The notes under the pieces were generated by a model. It was not told the origin of the DNA. It saw nothing but the letters and a program-made list of their open reading frames with translations, and ran no database searches. The position numbers and the translations under genes were made by a program. DNA of 40,038 nucleotides from Cyanobacteria bacterium UBA11153 (GTDB lineage: Bacteria > Cyanobacteriota > Cyanobacteriia > Cyanobacteriales > Coleofasciculaceae), in NCBI GenBank assembly GCA_003511885.1, contig DOIX01000267.1, positions 1-40,038 of the forward strand, given 5' to 3'. Below, piece after piece: positions 1 through 8,476 of the stretch. Numbering within the stretch: position 1 is the stretch's first letter; each line of letters starts with the position of its first letter.

Positions 1-21
1 CACACCCCACACCCCACACCC
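1..21. repeat. Short tandem repeat CACACCCC at window edge
   Basis: About two and a half copies of CACACCCC open the window. The array is cut by the window edge, so its full length is unknown. It lies upstream of the sigma factor gene. Confidence 0.55.
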
Positions 22-80
22 TCCAAGAGGATGCCATTAGCAAGCCTGATGAGCGATGATAGTTAATTGACCAGATCCTC

Positions 81-851
81 ATGGAGGGGACGGACAAAAA
101 CAAAACCACCAAAATTGCCTCACCTGCCGGGAACCCTTTAGAAACTGAAGCGTCTTGGAGTAGAAAGGATGTTTTAGCACCCATTCCACCCATGAGTCAA
201 CCAATTTCTATATCCTTGCCACGTGCTGAGGTAACACTTCCTCAAGTACCAGCAGTGCAGCCTGAAAAACTCTGCAATTACGATTTGATTTTGCGCTGTC
301 AGGAGGGGATTAGCCCCAATCGCGCCGCTTTTGCCGAATTGCTGCGTCGGTATCAGTCTCATGTGGATAAAATTTTGTACCACCTAGCACCTGACTGGCA
401 AGATAGAGCCGATTTGGCACAAGAAGTATGGATTCGGGTTTACCGTAACATTAGCAAACTGAATGAACCTGTGAAGTTTCAGGGTTGGTTGAGCCGGATT
501 GCAACCAATCTGTTTTATGATGAACTCCGGAAACGGAAACGGGTAGCTCCGCCTCTATCCCTAGATGCGCCACGTCACATGGATGACGGGGATATGGATT
601 GGGAAATAGCCTCCGATAGCCCAAGCCCAGATGAAGATATGACAACGCGAGAGTTTTACGAGCAGTTACGGGATGCAATCGCAGATTTGCCAGAAGTATT
701 CCGCACTACCATTGTCCTCCGCGAAATTGAAGGGATGGCTTACGAGGAAATTGCCGAAATCACAGGTGTCTCTTTAGGTACAGTCAAATCGAGAATTGCC
801 AGGGCTAGGGCAAGACTACAATCTCAACTCCAAACCTATTTGGAATCCTAA
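81..851 (+). CDS. ECF-type RNA polymerase sigma factor (SigG-like)
   Basis: 256 residues. The first 65 or so are a low-complexity, Pro-rich extension. Sigma-70 region 2 follows, with the core-binding stretch DRADLAQEVWIRVYRNI and then FQGWLSRIATNLFYDELRKRKR. Region 4 near the C-terminus contains DLPEVFRTTIVLREIEG and a helix-turn-helix ending in GVSLGTVKSRIARARARL. No region 3 is present, as expected for an extracytoplasmic-function (group 3) sigma factor. The next gene is a membrane anti-sigma-like protein, a pairing typical of cyanobacterial SigG/SigH loci for envelope stress. The start at 81 lacks a clear ribosome site; an internal ATG at 192 would remove only the variable extension. The class is secure. 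The assignment to SigG rather than SigH is inference. Confidence 0.9.
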   Translation: MEGTDKNKTTKIASPAGNPLETEASWSRKDVLAPIPPMSQPISISLPRAEVTLPQVPAVQPEKLCNYDLILRCQEGISPNRAAFAELLRRYQSHVDKILYHLAPDWQDRADLAQEVWIRVYRNISKLNEPVKFQGWLSRIATNLFYDELRKRKRVAPPLSLDAPRHMDDGDMDWEIASDSPSPDEDMTTREFYEQLRDAIADLPEVFRTTIVLREIEGMAYEEIAEITGVSLGTVKSRIARARARLQSQLQTYLES

Positions 852-971
852 TCAATTTTGTGACCCCTCTAGATAAATTGTTTTTCTTAGCGATTGTTAA
901 TTTGCCTTATGATTAAATATATAATCGGGTACTCTACCCAGCGCCTGTGATGACTCAGTGTTGTTCTAAAG

Positions 972-1517
972 ATGAATGCCAATTTTAACCCTTCTCAAAA
1001 AACCAGACCGGAAGCAGCTAGAGACATGGACAGTTTACAGCGCGATCGCTTTGAATTACTCAGTGCCTACATAGACGGCGAAGTTACCGCAACCGAGCGA
1101 ATCACCGTACAAGAATGGTTGGCAAAGGAACCGGATATCCAGCGCTTATACGCTAGACTCCTCAAGCTGCGTGGCGGATTCCATAAGCTACCAGTACCAA
1201 CTTCTCAGGTAACAGCTCCAGAAACAGCGAAGCAAGTTTTTGCCCGGATTGATAGTCGCCGCTTGCGTAAGGCGATGGTTTGGGGTGGTGGTGCGATTGC
1301 GGCGGCGTTTGTTGGTGCTTTCTCCGGCATTTTCCCCGGTTCTCAATTCGCACTGCAACAAGCTAAAGTTACACAACCAGCAGTGACATCAGAACCCTTA
1401 ATGATTGCTGTAAATAGACCAGTTATTGAGATTCCTAAAGCAGCAGTATCCTCTACCGAAAAATTTGGGCAGCCACAGACAGAAAGCGGCAAAGTTAATA
1501 GAAATAATGTTAACTAA
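972..1517 (+). CDS. Membrane anti-sigma factor for the upstream ECF sigma
   Basis: 181 residues. The N-terminal domain (about 20-75) reads FELLSAYIDGEVTATERITVQEWLAKEPD, the pattern of RsgI/RskA-type anti-sigma domains with a 'SAYIDGE' helix. No zinc-binding HxxxCxxC motif is visible, so it is not a ZAS-type protein. A single membrane segment follows at roughly 98-122 (alternating Gly/Ala with VWGGGAIAAAFVGAF), then a polar tail of about 60 residues that would lie in the periplasm. It starts 120 bases after the sigma gene on the same strand, so it probably binds and silences that sigma factor until an envelope signal releases it. The function is inferred from domain pattern and position. Confidence 0.78.
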   Translation: MNANFNPSQKTRPEAARDMDSLQRDRFELLSAYIDGEVTATERITVQEWLAKEPDIQRLYARLLKLRGGFHKLPVPTSQVTAPETAKQVFARIDSRRLRKAMVWGGGAIAAAFVGAFSGIFPGSQFALQQAKVTQPAVTSEPLMIAVNRPVIEIPKAAVSSTEKFGQPQTESGKVNRNNVN

Positions 1518-1588
1518 GATTAGTTGTTAGTTATTAGTTCTTTGTCCATCAATTAGAGAGAACTTAAGTTCTCAACTATCAACTATAG

Positions 1589-1622
1589 CTAGGGACTAGG
1601 GGCTAGGGGCTAGGGGCTAGGG
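1589..1622. repeat. Heptamer tandem repeat (GGGGCTA)n
   Basis: About four tandem copies of GGGGCTA, the first one variant (GGGACTA). This is the short tandemly repeated repetitive sequence type common between genes in filamentous cyanobacteria. The same unit recurs at 3536-3566 and 5606-5656. Confidence 0.9.
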
Positions 1623-1690
1623 AAGAAAGCGATAAAGTCAATGGTTTCAGGAATTGAGAACGTCGGGGCTGTCCTGGCGGTTGCTATATA

Positions 1691-1765
1691 AACTGTTAAC
1701 TGTAAACTATCAATTGTCAATTGTCAACTGTCAATTGTCAACTGTCAACTGTCAACTGTCAACTG
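1691..1765. repeat. Heptamer tandem repeat (CAACTGT/CAATTGT)n
   Basis: About ten tandem copies of CAACTGT or CAATTGT. The right end overlaps the last codons and the stop codon of the minus-strand peptide-binding protein gene. The same unit recurs at 10475-10513. Confidence 0.92.
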
Positions 1766-3534
1766 AATTGCATAATTTTAAGTTCATACAAATTCCAGAA
1801 AGCCCCACCCAAAGCGGAAAACTTAATATTTTTCACTCTATCTCGTACCGCTGACAATGACAGGGGATTCACCAGATAAATAAGCGGCAACTGTTCCTGA
1901 ACAATTTGCTGGAATTTCCCGTAAATTTCCTTCCGCTTATTCTCCTCCAACTCTTTCACCCCAGCTTCAAATAAACGATCGATTTCCAACTCCCAATCTG
2001 ACGCTTTCCAATCCCTAATTGGCGGCTCACCTGACTGAGGACCTTGATTAAATTGATGCAAAGATCCTTGAGAATACCAGATATTAAATCCATTATGAGG
2101 TTCAACTCCACCCCCACCAAATGCACCAACATAAGCCTCCCAATTCCGACTTTGTAGCTTTTCCACAATTACATTGAAGTTGATTACCTGTAAATCAGCT
2201 TGAATGCCAATCTTTTTCAAATCTTGTTGAATTTGCACCGCAGCATCTACCCTTACCTTCTCCTCCGCTTTCACCAATAAGGTAAATCTGACTAAATTCC
2301 CCTCATTATCCAATAACTGTCCTTTGTCGTTATATTTAAACCCAGCATCAAGTAATATTTTCTTGGACTTTTCTGGATCGTGTTGATATGTCTTTAACCC
2401 TTTTTCCGGAGATAAATAATAAGGACTTTGCAGGGCAAGTGGGGAATGTTGCAATTCCGCTAATCCCCGAAAAGTCGTATTCTTCATAGTTTCACGATCG
2501 ATAGCATAAGCAACAGCTTGCCTAAATGCCAAAGTGTTAAACCAGCGAGATTTAATTGGCTCGACAAATGGTTTTCCCTTGCTATCCTTAGCCTGATTTA
2601 GATTAAAACTCAAAAATCTAGTCCCTAAATCAGGCCCGCCATTATAAATAGTATAGTGGCCTTTCTTTTCCTCCCGCTTCAGCAAACTAAACCCTTCTGG
2701 TGCCACATCAAAACTATCAAGTTCTCCGGATCTGAATGTTAATAATTGAGTATCCGGATTTTCGATAATTTGTAAAACAATTCGCTCAATATAAGGTTGG
2801 GTATTTCCTTCTTTATCCTTACGCCAGTAATAAGGATTCCGTTCAAAAATAACTCGTTCGCTGGGAGTATAGCTTGCCATTCGATAGAGACTATTTCCGA
2901 TAATTTTGCGAGGATCCGTGTCAGTCCCCCAAGTTGAGAGAAATTTAAGATTTCCTTTTTCATCAGTACTTCTTACTGACTCCTGCAAAGCATGAGCAGG
3001 TAAAATAGGTATCCCTCCTGCATATCGTAAAAACGGCGCAAAAGGTTCCGGTACGCTAAACTCAACTTGCCGTAAATCGAGTTTTTTTACTGATGGAAAA
3101 ATCCCTGAAGTACCAATACGGAGAATATCTCTAATCCCTGTTGGTACTTTTTCGTTGAGATAGATTTCATTATAACTAAAAACTACATCATCAGCCGTGA
3201 GAGGTTCCCCATCTGACCATTTTAATCCTTCTCGCAGAGTGAAGGTAATTCGCTTCTTATCCTCAGAAATTTGCCAAGATTCAGCTAATGCTGGTTCCAA
3301 TTCTGCCGTTAGTCCATTTTCACTAATTAATCCATCATATAAGAAGCCAAAAACGCTGAAAGCAGAATCATTAAGAGGATAATTAAATGTAGTCGGATTG
3401 CTAGGATTGACAAAGACTAATTGAGAGACTTGAGCTGCCTTAGTTGTATCTTGTTTTGAGTTACAGCTAGTTAAGCTACTGATAGTTAAGCTGGAAGCTA
3501 AGGAAGATAAAAACCAACGACGGGATAATTTCAT
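1759..3534 (-). CDS. Peptide/nickel-type ABC transporter substrate-binding lipoprotein (SBP family 5)
   Basis: 591 residues, a normal length for the family. The N-terminus carries a twin-arginine motif (SRRWFLS) and a lipobox (LTSC, Cys24), so it is likely exported folded and anchored as a lipoprotein. Family 5 hallmarks follow: LAESWQISEDKKRITFTLREGLKWSDGEPLTADDVVFSYN, IGNSLYRMASY, ERNPYYW, and FRQAVAYAIDRE. It would bind oligopeptides or a similar ligand for an ABC importer. No permease or ATPase gene lies next to it, so the ligand cannot be told. The stop codon (1759-1761) lies inside the CAACTGT repeat array, so the last residues may have been replaced by repeat invasion. Confidence 0.9.
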   Translation of the reverse strand: MKLSRRWFLSSLASSLTISSLTSCNSKQDTTKAAQVSQLVFVNPSNPTTFNYPLNDSAFSVFGFLYDGLISENGLTAELEPALAESWQISEDKKRITFTLREGLKWSDGEPLTADDVVFSYNEIYLNEKVPTGIRDILRIGTSGIFPSVKKLDLRQVEFSVPEPFAPFLRYAGGIPILPAHALQESVRSTDEKGNLKFLSTWGTDTDPRKIIGNSLYRMASYTPSERVIFERNPYYWRKDKEGNTQPYIERIVLQIIENPDTQLLTFRSGELDSFDVAPEGFSLLKREEKKGHYTIYNGGPDLGTRFLSFNLNQAKDSKGKPFVEPIKSRWFNTLAFRQAVAYAIDRETMKNTTFRGLAELQHSPLALQSPYYLSPEKGLKTYQHDPEKSKKILLDAGFKYNDKGQLLDNEGNLVRFTLLVKAEEKVRVDAAVQIQQDLKKIGIQADLQVINFNVIVEKLQSRNWEAYVGAFGGGGVEPHNGFNIWYSQGSLHQFNQGPQSGEPPIRDWKASDWELEIDRLFEAGVKELEENKRKEIYGKFQQIVQEQLPLIYLVNPLSLSAVRDRVKNIKFSALGGAFWNLYELKIMQFS

Positions 3535-3535
3535 A

Positions 3536-3566
3536 AGGGGCTAGGGGCTAGAGGTTAGGGGCTAGA
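3536..3566. repeat. Degenerate heptamer repeat GGGGCTA
   Basis: Three to four GGGGCTA-like units lie directly upstream of the start codon of the minus-strand peptide-binding protein gene, so they occupy its 5' untranslated region. No good ribosome site is seen there. Confidence 0.75.
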
Positions 3567-3579
3567 GCTTATTTTGTTT

Positions 3580-3605
3580 GTAGTAGGCGATTAATCCCCT
3601 ACTAC
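3580..3605. repeat. Inverted repeat (stem GTAGTAGG / CCTACTAC)
   Basis: Perfect 8-base arms around a 10-base loop. It resembles the outer part of the palindrome at 37681-37745, which also starts TTTGTAGTA. It lies downstream of the two minus-strand tRNAs and could end their transcript, but no T-run follows on that strand. The rest of 3606-3776 shows no gene. Confidence 0.55.
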
Positions 3606-3776
3606 GAACTTCTTATTTTTTACTTATGATATTGCTGGCGGCGTTTTGTACTTCCAACAGTACTGCTGGTGTAGTTACAGTACTTTTGTTCTGATAGGCT
3701 GCCGAGCTAGAATCCATCTTGTAATGTGTAACTGTACCAGCACGAAGCGCTATACTAATTTACACAATCAATAAAA

Positions 3777-3848
3777 AGCCCGTGACGAGGATTGAACTCG
3801 TGACCTCACCCTTACCAAGGGTGTGCTCTACCACTGAGCTACACGGGC
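3777..3848 (-). tRNA. tRNA-Thr (GGT)
   Basis: 72-base cloverleaf on the minus strand. Acceptor GCCCGTG pairs with CACGGGC, the discriminator is T, and anticodon loop TTGGTAA gives GGT. The T-loop is a normal TTCAATC. No CCA is encoded. It lies 47 bases downstream of tRNA-Tyr and is probably co-transcribed with it. Confidence 0.95.
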
Positions 3849-3895
3849 AAATAAATAAATTTGGGATTAGATCCAGGGATCTAAATTTAAGGAGG

Positions 3896-3977
3896 TGGGC
3901 CGAGCTGGATTTGAACCAGCGTAGGCGTAGCCAGCGGATTTACAGTCCGCCCCCATTAACCACTCGGGCATCGACCC
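3896..3977 (-). tRNA. tRNA-Tyr (GTA)
   Basis: 82-base class II tRNA on the minus strand. Acceptor GGGTCGA pairs with TCGGCCC, anticodon loop CTGTAAA gives GTA, the variable arm is long (GGCTACGCCTACG), and the T-loop is a normal TTCAAAT. This appears to be the standard chromosomal tRNA-Tyr. A second, quite different tRNA-Tyr(GTA) lies in the array at 34979. Confidence 0.95.
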
Positions 3978-4004
3978 ATGTCCTCACCGATTAATTATCG
4001 TAGC

Positions 4005-4056
4005 ACAGGCGATCGCAAATTGGCAAGTTTTTTTTGAGGAATTTGCGATCGCCTGT
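4005..4056. repeat. 17-base perfect inverted repeat built around HIP1
   Basis: Arms ACAGGCGATCGCAAATT (4005-4021) and its exact complement (4040-4056) flank an 18-base spacer containing eight T. Each arm holds a HIP1 octamer, and a third HIP1 lies at 4074-4081. It sits between the tRNA-Tyr 5' end and the urtA promoter, which are divergent. It could be a strong hairpin or a protein site. Confidence 0.85.
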
Positions 4057-4158
4057 CTTAATGGACAGGTTTTGCGATCGCGAAACCCTTCCATAATGCC
4101 ACTGAGAAGAGCTATTGAGGGTTTGTCTGCCTGCTCCACAGCCGATCTCCAAATAATT

Positions 4159-4200
4159 GTATACGCCGTTACAATTATTTAAGCAGCCTCGCTCTATCAT
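4159..4200 (+). promoter_or_regulatory. NtcA-activated promoter of urtA
   Basis: A perfect NtcA box GTA-N8-TAC (4159-4172, N8 = TACGCCGT) is followed after exactly 22 bases by a -10 box TATCAT (4195-4200). This is the known geometry of class II NtcA promoters, which predicts a start near 4207 and a leader of about 60 bases before the urtA ATG. NtcA would activate the operon under nitrogen shortage. Confidence 0.85.
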
Positions 4201-4266
4201 CGCAGACTAACTGTGTGTTTCTCTATAATCAACCATTTTAATTACCAGAGGAATCTGATTGAAGAT

Positions 4267-5604
4267 ATGTCAAAGCGATTAGGGCGACGGAAATTTCTGA
4301 TCTACGGCTCGGCTACTTTAGGTACTAGTATTCTATTGAAAGCCTGTGGCGGTGACACCAACCAGACAAGTGATACAGGTACACCCAACCAGCAAGCTGA
4401 TTCTGGTTCCCAAGCACCGCCTAGTGGCAGTGGAGACACGATTAAAGTGGGGATTCTTCACTCCCTCAGCGGTACAATGGCAATTAGCGAAACTACCGTG
4501 GTGGATGCGGAACTATTAGCCATTAAAGAGATTAACGATGCTGGTGGAGTATTGGGTAAGAAAATTGAACCAGTTAAAGAAGATGGTGCGTCTAATTGGG
4601 ATACCTTCAAAGAGAAGGCTGCCAAGTTAATCGATCAAGATAAAGTAGTCACTATTTTTGGATGTTGGACTTCTGCTAGTCGCAAGGCAGTATTGGATGT
4701 GTTTGAATCGAAAAAACACATGTTGTGGTATCCCGTCCAATATGAAGGTCAGGAATGTTCCCAAAATATATTCTACACGGGTGCAGCACCTAACCAACAG
4801 ATCGAACCAGCAGTAGATTGGCTGTTAGAAAAGAAAGGGAAAGAATTTTTCTTAGTTGGTTCGGACTATGTTTTCCCGAAAACAGCTAATACTATTATTA
4901 AGGCACAACTGGCAGCCAAAGGTGGAAAAACAGTTGGGGAAGATTACCTAGCTTTAGGTAGTACGGAAGTTACGCCAATTATTACCAAAATTAAGCAAGC
5001 TTTACCCAATGGTGGGGTAATTTTCAATAGCCTTAATGGAGATAGCAATACTGCCTTCTTCAAACAGCTTAAATCCGCTGGACTCAAACCAGATAAATAC
5101 CCAGTCATGTCTGTAAGTGTAGCGGAAGAAGAAGTACGACAAATCGGCCCTGATTTTCTGGTGGGACATTATGCGGCTTGGAATTACTTCCAATCTGTAG
5201 ATACTCCAGAAAATAAGAAATTTGTCGAAGCTTTCAAAAAAGAATACGGTGCAGATAGAGTCACAAATGATCCCATGGAAGCTGCCTATATCATGGTTTA
5301 TCTCTGGAAACAGGCAGTAGAAAAAGCGGGAACCGCTGACGATTTGGAAAAGGTAAGAGCGGCTGCTTTAGGTCAAAAATTTGCTGCTCCAGAGGGGCCA
5401 GTTGAGATGAAACCGAACCATCATATTTCCAAAATCGTGCGGATTGGTGAAATCCAAGCAGATGGTCAGTTTAAGGTTGTATTCTCTACCGACAAACCTG
5501 TGGATCCAGTACCTTGGAATCAGTATGTAGCTGATACTAAAGGTTATGCTTGCGACTGGTCCGATCCGAAGAAAGGTGGCAAGTATAAGTTATCGGGAAC
5601 TTAA
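4267..5604 (+). CDS. urtA: Urea ABC transporter substrate-binding protein UrtA
   Basis: 445 residues from the ATG at 4267. This start was chosen because the predicted transcript begins near 4207 and because it puts a Tat motif (GRRKFLIYG) and a lipobox (LLKAC) at the N-terminus. An upstream GTG at 4213 in the same frame would spoil the signal. The mature part is the Leu/Ile/Val-binding fold of the urea/amide type: [38 protein letters not shown], and [16 protein letters not shown] text ending in [21 protein letters not shown]. It binds urea outside the inner membrane and delivers it to UrtBC. It is first in the NtcA-controlled operon, with a repeat-filled gap of 177 bases before urtB. Confidence 0.97.
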   Translation: MSKRLGRRKFLIYGSATLGTSILLKACGGDTNQTSDTGTPNQQADSGSQAPPSGSGDTIKVGILHSLSGTMAISETTVVDAELLAIKEINDAGGVLGKKIEPVKEDGASNWDTFKEKAAKLIDQDKVVTIFGCWTSASRKAVLDVFESKKHMLWYPVQYEGQECSQNIFYTGAAPNQQIEPAVDWLLEKKGKEFFLVGSDYVFPKTANTIIKAQLAAKGGKTVGEDYLALGSTEVTPIITKIKQALPNGGVIFNSLNGDSNTAFFKQLKSAGLKPDKYPVMSVSVAEEEVRQIGPDFLVGHYAAWNYFQSVDTPENKKFVEAFKKEYGADRVTNDPMEAAYIMVYLWKQAVEKAGTADDLEKVRAAALGQKFAAPEGPVEMKPNHHISKIVRIGEIQADGQFKVVFSTDKPVDPVPWNQYVADTKGYACDWSDPKKGGKYKLSGT

Positions 5605-5605
5605 A

Positions 5606-5767
5606 TAGGTTAGGGGCTAGGGGCTAGGGGCTAGAGATTAGGGGTTAGGGGTTAGGGAAAAGGGAAAATATTACAATATTATTTTCCAGATAACCTTTGC
5701 CCCAGTAAAAATTTTACCATTAGTCATTAGCCATTAGCCATTAGCCATTAACAATTACTCATTAGCC
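5606..5767. repeat. urtA-urtB spacer: GGGGCTA and CATTAGC repeat arrays plus a hairpin
   Basis: Almost the whole spacer is repeats. GGGGCTA/GGGGTTA units fill 5606-5656 and CATTAGC units fill about 5717-5767. Between them is a hairpin with 8-base arms GGAAAATA / TATTTTCC (5663-5670, 5680-5687). Such a stem could reduce read-through or protect the urtA message, giving more binding protein than permease; this is inference. Confidence 0.85.
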
Positions 5768-5781
5768 AATTGAAAATCTAA

Positions 5782-6948
5782 GTGCTAGCACTATTAGACG
5801 GTTTATTTAACGGTATTAGCATTGGTTCAGTTCTATTAATTGCTGCATTAGGACTAGCCATTGTCTTTGGACTCATGGGCGTAATTAATCTAGCCCATGG
5901 GGAATTAATGATGTTAGGAGCTTATACCACTTTTGTGGTACAGAATGCCTTCAAAATGTGGGGAGAATCTGGGGCAAGTTATTATATATGGTTTGCCCTG
6001 CCTGCGGCGTTTATTGTTGCCGCATTAGTAGGGTTGGCATTGGAAAGAGGAGTAATTCGCTTTCTCTATGGACGACCATTGGAAACTCTCTTGGCAACTT
6101 GGGGAGTTAGCCTCATTTTGCGACAATTTGTCCGGAGCGTCAACTGGGTAATGATAATTGGGATTGCCCTATTTTGTCTGTTATTTTTTGGGGCAATATC
6201 AATATTAAGTCGTCGTCAGAATTGGCAAGAGATTCGTAATTGGGCAACGACTACTATTTTAACCCTTTCTACTGGAATTACAGTAGCTGTGGGGGTGCTT
6301 TTGTTTAAATCGGGACAAAAAGCGATCGCAAAACCTTGGTTTGGTACGACAAATGTGAGCGTCAGTTCACCAAAATGGCTAAATGAACCCATTACTATTG
6401 GTGAATTTGTCCTACCTTCTTCTCGACTATTTATTATTGGCTTAACAATTGTTTGTATACTGGGAATTTACTGGTTTTTGCAGGGATCTAAATGGGGTTT
6501 ACGGATTCGGGCAGTTACCCAAAATCGCAGTATGAGTAGCTGTTTAGGAATTCCTACTCAAAAGGTAGATGCCCTAACATTTGCTTTAGGATCGGGACTG
6601 GCGGGGATTGCAGGTTGTGCTATTACCTTATTAGGTGCAGTCGGCCCAAATATTGGTCAAAACTACATTGTTGATGCTTTCATGGTAGTAGTTGTTGGTG
6701 GTGTGGGTAATTTATTAGGGACGATTTTAGCCGCGTTGGTAATTGGGCTGGTTTCTTATTTATTTAGTTCTCAGACACTTGTCTTACTCCTGACTCCTGT
6801 GGAATCTTTGAAACCTTTAGTGGATATTTTGACTTTCTTCTCCACTAGTAGCATGGCAAGAGTGATGGTATTTGCCCTCATTATTGCCTTTTTGCAGGTT
6901 AAACCTTCTGGTATTTTCCCACAGAAAGGAAGGATGGTTGATGCTTAA
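5782..6948 (+). CDS. urtB: Urea ABC transporter permease UrtB
   Basis: 388 residues, starting at a GTG (5782). It is a LivH-type inner-membrane permease with many hydrophobic segments. Recognisable stretches are LFNGISIGSVLLIAALGLAIVFGLMGVINLAHGELMMLGAY, WGLRIRAVTQNRSMSSCLGIPTQKVDALTFALGSGLAGIAGC, and FMVVVVGGVGNLLGT. The C-terminus IAFLQVKPSGIFPQKGR is typical of UrtB. The extra central section around 140-215 is usual for cyanobacterial UrtB. It forms the urea channel with UrtC. The start codon is weak and the upstream spacer is repeat DNA, so translation may be modest. Confidence 0.97.
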   Translation: MLALLDGLFNGISIGSVLLIAALGLAIVFGLMGVINLAHGELMMLGAYTTFVVQNAFKMWGESGASYYIWFALPAAFIVAALVGLALERGVIRFLYGRPLETLLATWGVSLILRQFVRSVNWVMIIGIALFCLLFFGAISILSRRQNWQEIRNWATTTILTLSTGITVAVGVLLFKSGQKAIAKPWFGTTNVSVSSPKWLNEPITIGEFVLPSSRLFIIGLTIVCILGIYWFLQGSKWGLRIRAVTQNRSMSSCLGIPTQKVDALTFALGSGLAGIAGCAITLLGAVGPNIGQNYIVDAFMVVVVGGVGNLLGTILAALVIGLVSYLFSSQTLVLLLTPVESLKPLVDILTFFSTSSMARVMVFALIIAFLQVKPSGIFPQKGRMVDA

Positions 6949-6998
6949 TGAGTTATTGGTGATTGGTCATTAGTTATTGGTCATTAGTAATTGGTTAT
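6949..6998. repeat. Degenerate heptamer repeats (ATTGGTC/ATTAGTT)
   Basis: A run of 7-base units such as ATTGGTC and ATTAGTT follows the urtB stop codon. It is related to the CATTAGC arrays elsewhere in the window. Confidence 0.7.
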
Positions 6999-7042
6999 AA
7001 GCAGCATATCGTCCATATTTGTCATTTGTCCGAATTAGACAA

Positions 7043-7200
7043 GATTAAATAACGTAAGTTGCTAGTTACAAATATTGACGGTTAGATCCCCCCTAGCCCC
7101 CCTTAACAAGGGGGGAAATGGATTCAAAGTCCCCCTTAACAAGGGGGATTTAGGGGGATCGAAAAGAGCTAAGTTCATAACTAGCAACTTGGATTAAATA
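7043..7200. mobile_element. MITE-like palindromic insertion between urtB and urtC
   Basis: An element at 7052-7191 is bordered by a 9-base direct repeat GATTAAATA (7043-7051 and 7192-7200), which looks like a target duplication. Its ends carry perfect 13-base inverted repeats AAGTTGCTAGTTA (7056-7068) and the complement (7178-7190). Inside are nested G/C palindromes such as CCCCCCTTAACAAGGGGGG (7097-7115). It has no coding capacity. It separates urtB from urtC inside the operon. Confidence 0.75.
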
Positions 7201-7247
7201 TCTAAATTCAGTGTGGGTAGTTGGCTATGGAAATTGAGGAATAAGCT

Positions 7248-8414
7248 ATGGTAGGAGAAACAGAAAGTGAAAAAATCAGTCATAAGGGTAAAAAGCGACA
7301 AAAGCTAATTGTTGAAGGGATAGCAATAGTAGTCATAGCCCTAGTTTTTGCCGTATTAATGCCACTTATACTTCCAGCATTTCGCCTCAGATTGTTAGGA
7401 AGATTTTTGTCATTAGCGATTGTCGCCCTTGGCATCGATTTGATTTGGGGATACACTGGGTTACTTAGTCTAGGACATGGCATATTTTTTGCCTTGGGTG
7501 GCTATGCCTTAGCGATGCACTTGCAACTGCAACTTCCCGAAGGACAATTGCCTGATTTTTTCTCATTATATGGCGTAAGCAAACTACCTTGGTTTTGGCA
7601 TCCATTTTATTCATTTCCGGTAACAGTAATTCTCCTCATCGTAGTTCCCAGTATCGTAGCGGGATTCCTGGGTTATTTGGTATTTAGAAACCGGATTAAA
7701 GGAGTTTACTTTTCAATTTTAACTCAAGCCGCCTTATTGGTATTTTTCAATTTCTTCAACGGGCAACAAGAATTAATCAACGGGACAAATGGATTAAAAA
7801 CAGATACGACTAAACTATTTGGAATCATCGCCAGCGACAAAGGAATCCAATTAGGATTTTACGAATCTACAATCTTATTATTAATTGCTGGATATTACCT
7901 GTGTCGTTGGCTAACTAGCGGCAGATTTGGGCGATTATTAATTGCAATTCGCGATGATGAAAGTAGAGTCCGCTTCTCCGGATACGATCCTACAGGATTT
8001 AAAGTTCTCGTCTTTGCTATTTCTGGAGGATTAGCAGGAATTGCCGGAGCCTTATACACAGTCCAAACTGGAATTATCACCCCCGATACCATGGATGTCG
8101 CCCTATCTATTGAAATGGTAATTTGGGTAGCAGTAGGAGGTAGAGGTACATTAATTGGAGCCATACTCGGAACCTTATTAGTGAGATTAGCAGGAACAAT
8201 TCTCAGCGAAAACTTTCCGGAAATATGGCAATTTTTCCAAGGTGGATTATTCTTGATTGTCGTAACGGTACTGCCTGATGGGATTGTCGGGTGGTGGCAA
8301 AGCTCCGGTGTGGTAAAATTGCGATCGCTCCTAGGTATACGCGAGCCAGTTATAACTTACCCCAGTTTAGAGGAAGATCCAGAGGTGCAGCGAGAAAGGG
8401 AAGAGATTGGGTAA
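7248..8414 (+). CDS. urtC: Urea ABC transporter permease UrtC
   Basis: 388 residues. A charged N-terminal leader of about 20 residues is followed by LivM-type membrane segments: FLSLAIVALGIDLIWGYTGLLSLGHGIFFALGGYALAMHLQ, the coupling region FGRLLIAIRDDESRVRFSGYDPTGFKVLVFAISGGLAGIAGALY, and VGGRGTLIGAILGTLLV. It pairs with UrtB to form the urea translocation path in the inner membrane. The gap to urtB is about 300 bases because of the MITE-like insertion. The gap to urtD is 62 bases, filled with ACGCAAAGGT repeats. Confidence 0.97.
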   Translation: MVGETESEKISHKGKKRQKLIVEGIAIVVIALVFAVLMPLILPAFRLRLLGRFLSLAIVALGIDLIWGYTGLLSLGHGIFFALGGYALAMHLQLQLPEGQLPDFFSLYGVSKLPWFWHPFYSFPVTVILLIVVPSIVAGFLGYLVFRNRIKGVYFSILTQAALLVFFNFFNGQQELINGTNGLKTDTTKLFGIIASDKGIQLGFYESTILLLIAGYYLCRWLTSGRFGRLLIAIRDDESRVRFSGYDPTGFKVLVFAISGGLAGIAGALYTVQTGIITPDTMDVALSIEMVIWVAVGGRGTLIGAILGTLLVRLAGTILSENFPEIWQFFQGGLFLIVVTVLPDGIVGWWQSSGVVKLRSLLGIREPVITYPSLEEDPEVQREREEIG

Positions 8415-8432
8415 ATTGGGGATGGTTTTTTT

Positions 8433-8475
8433 AACGCAAAGGTACGCAAAGGTAAGCGCAAAGGTACGCAAAGGT
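8433..8475. repeat. ACGCAAAGGT direct repeats before urtD
   Basis: Four near-identical 10-11 base units containing CGCAAAGGTA fill the spacer. The last unit places AAAGG four bases before the urtD ATG, so it may act as that gene's ribosome site. The same repeat family occurs at 9240-9297, 13055-13155 and 37500-37545. Confidence 0.85.
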
Positions 8476-8476
8476 A

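Noticed and set aside
1589..1765. Possible origin of replication or protein-binding iterons in the heptamer arrays
   Set aside because: The same heptamers occur at many intergenic positions in the window, which is the known behaviour of cyanobacterial short tandem repeats. No DnaA boxes were noticed.
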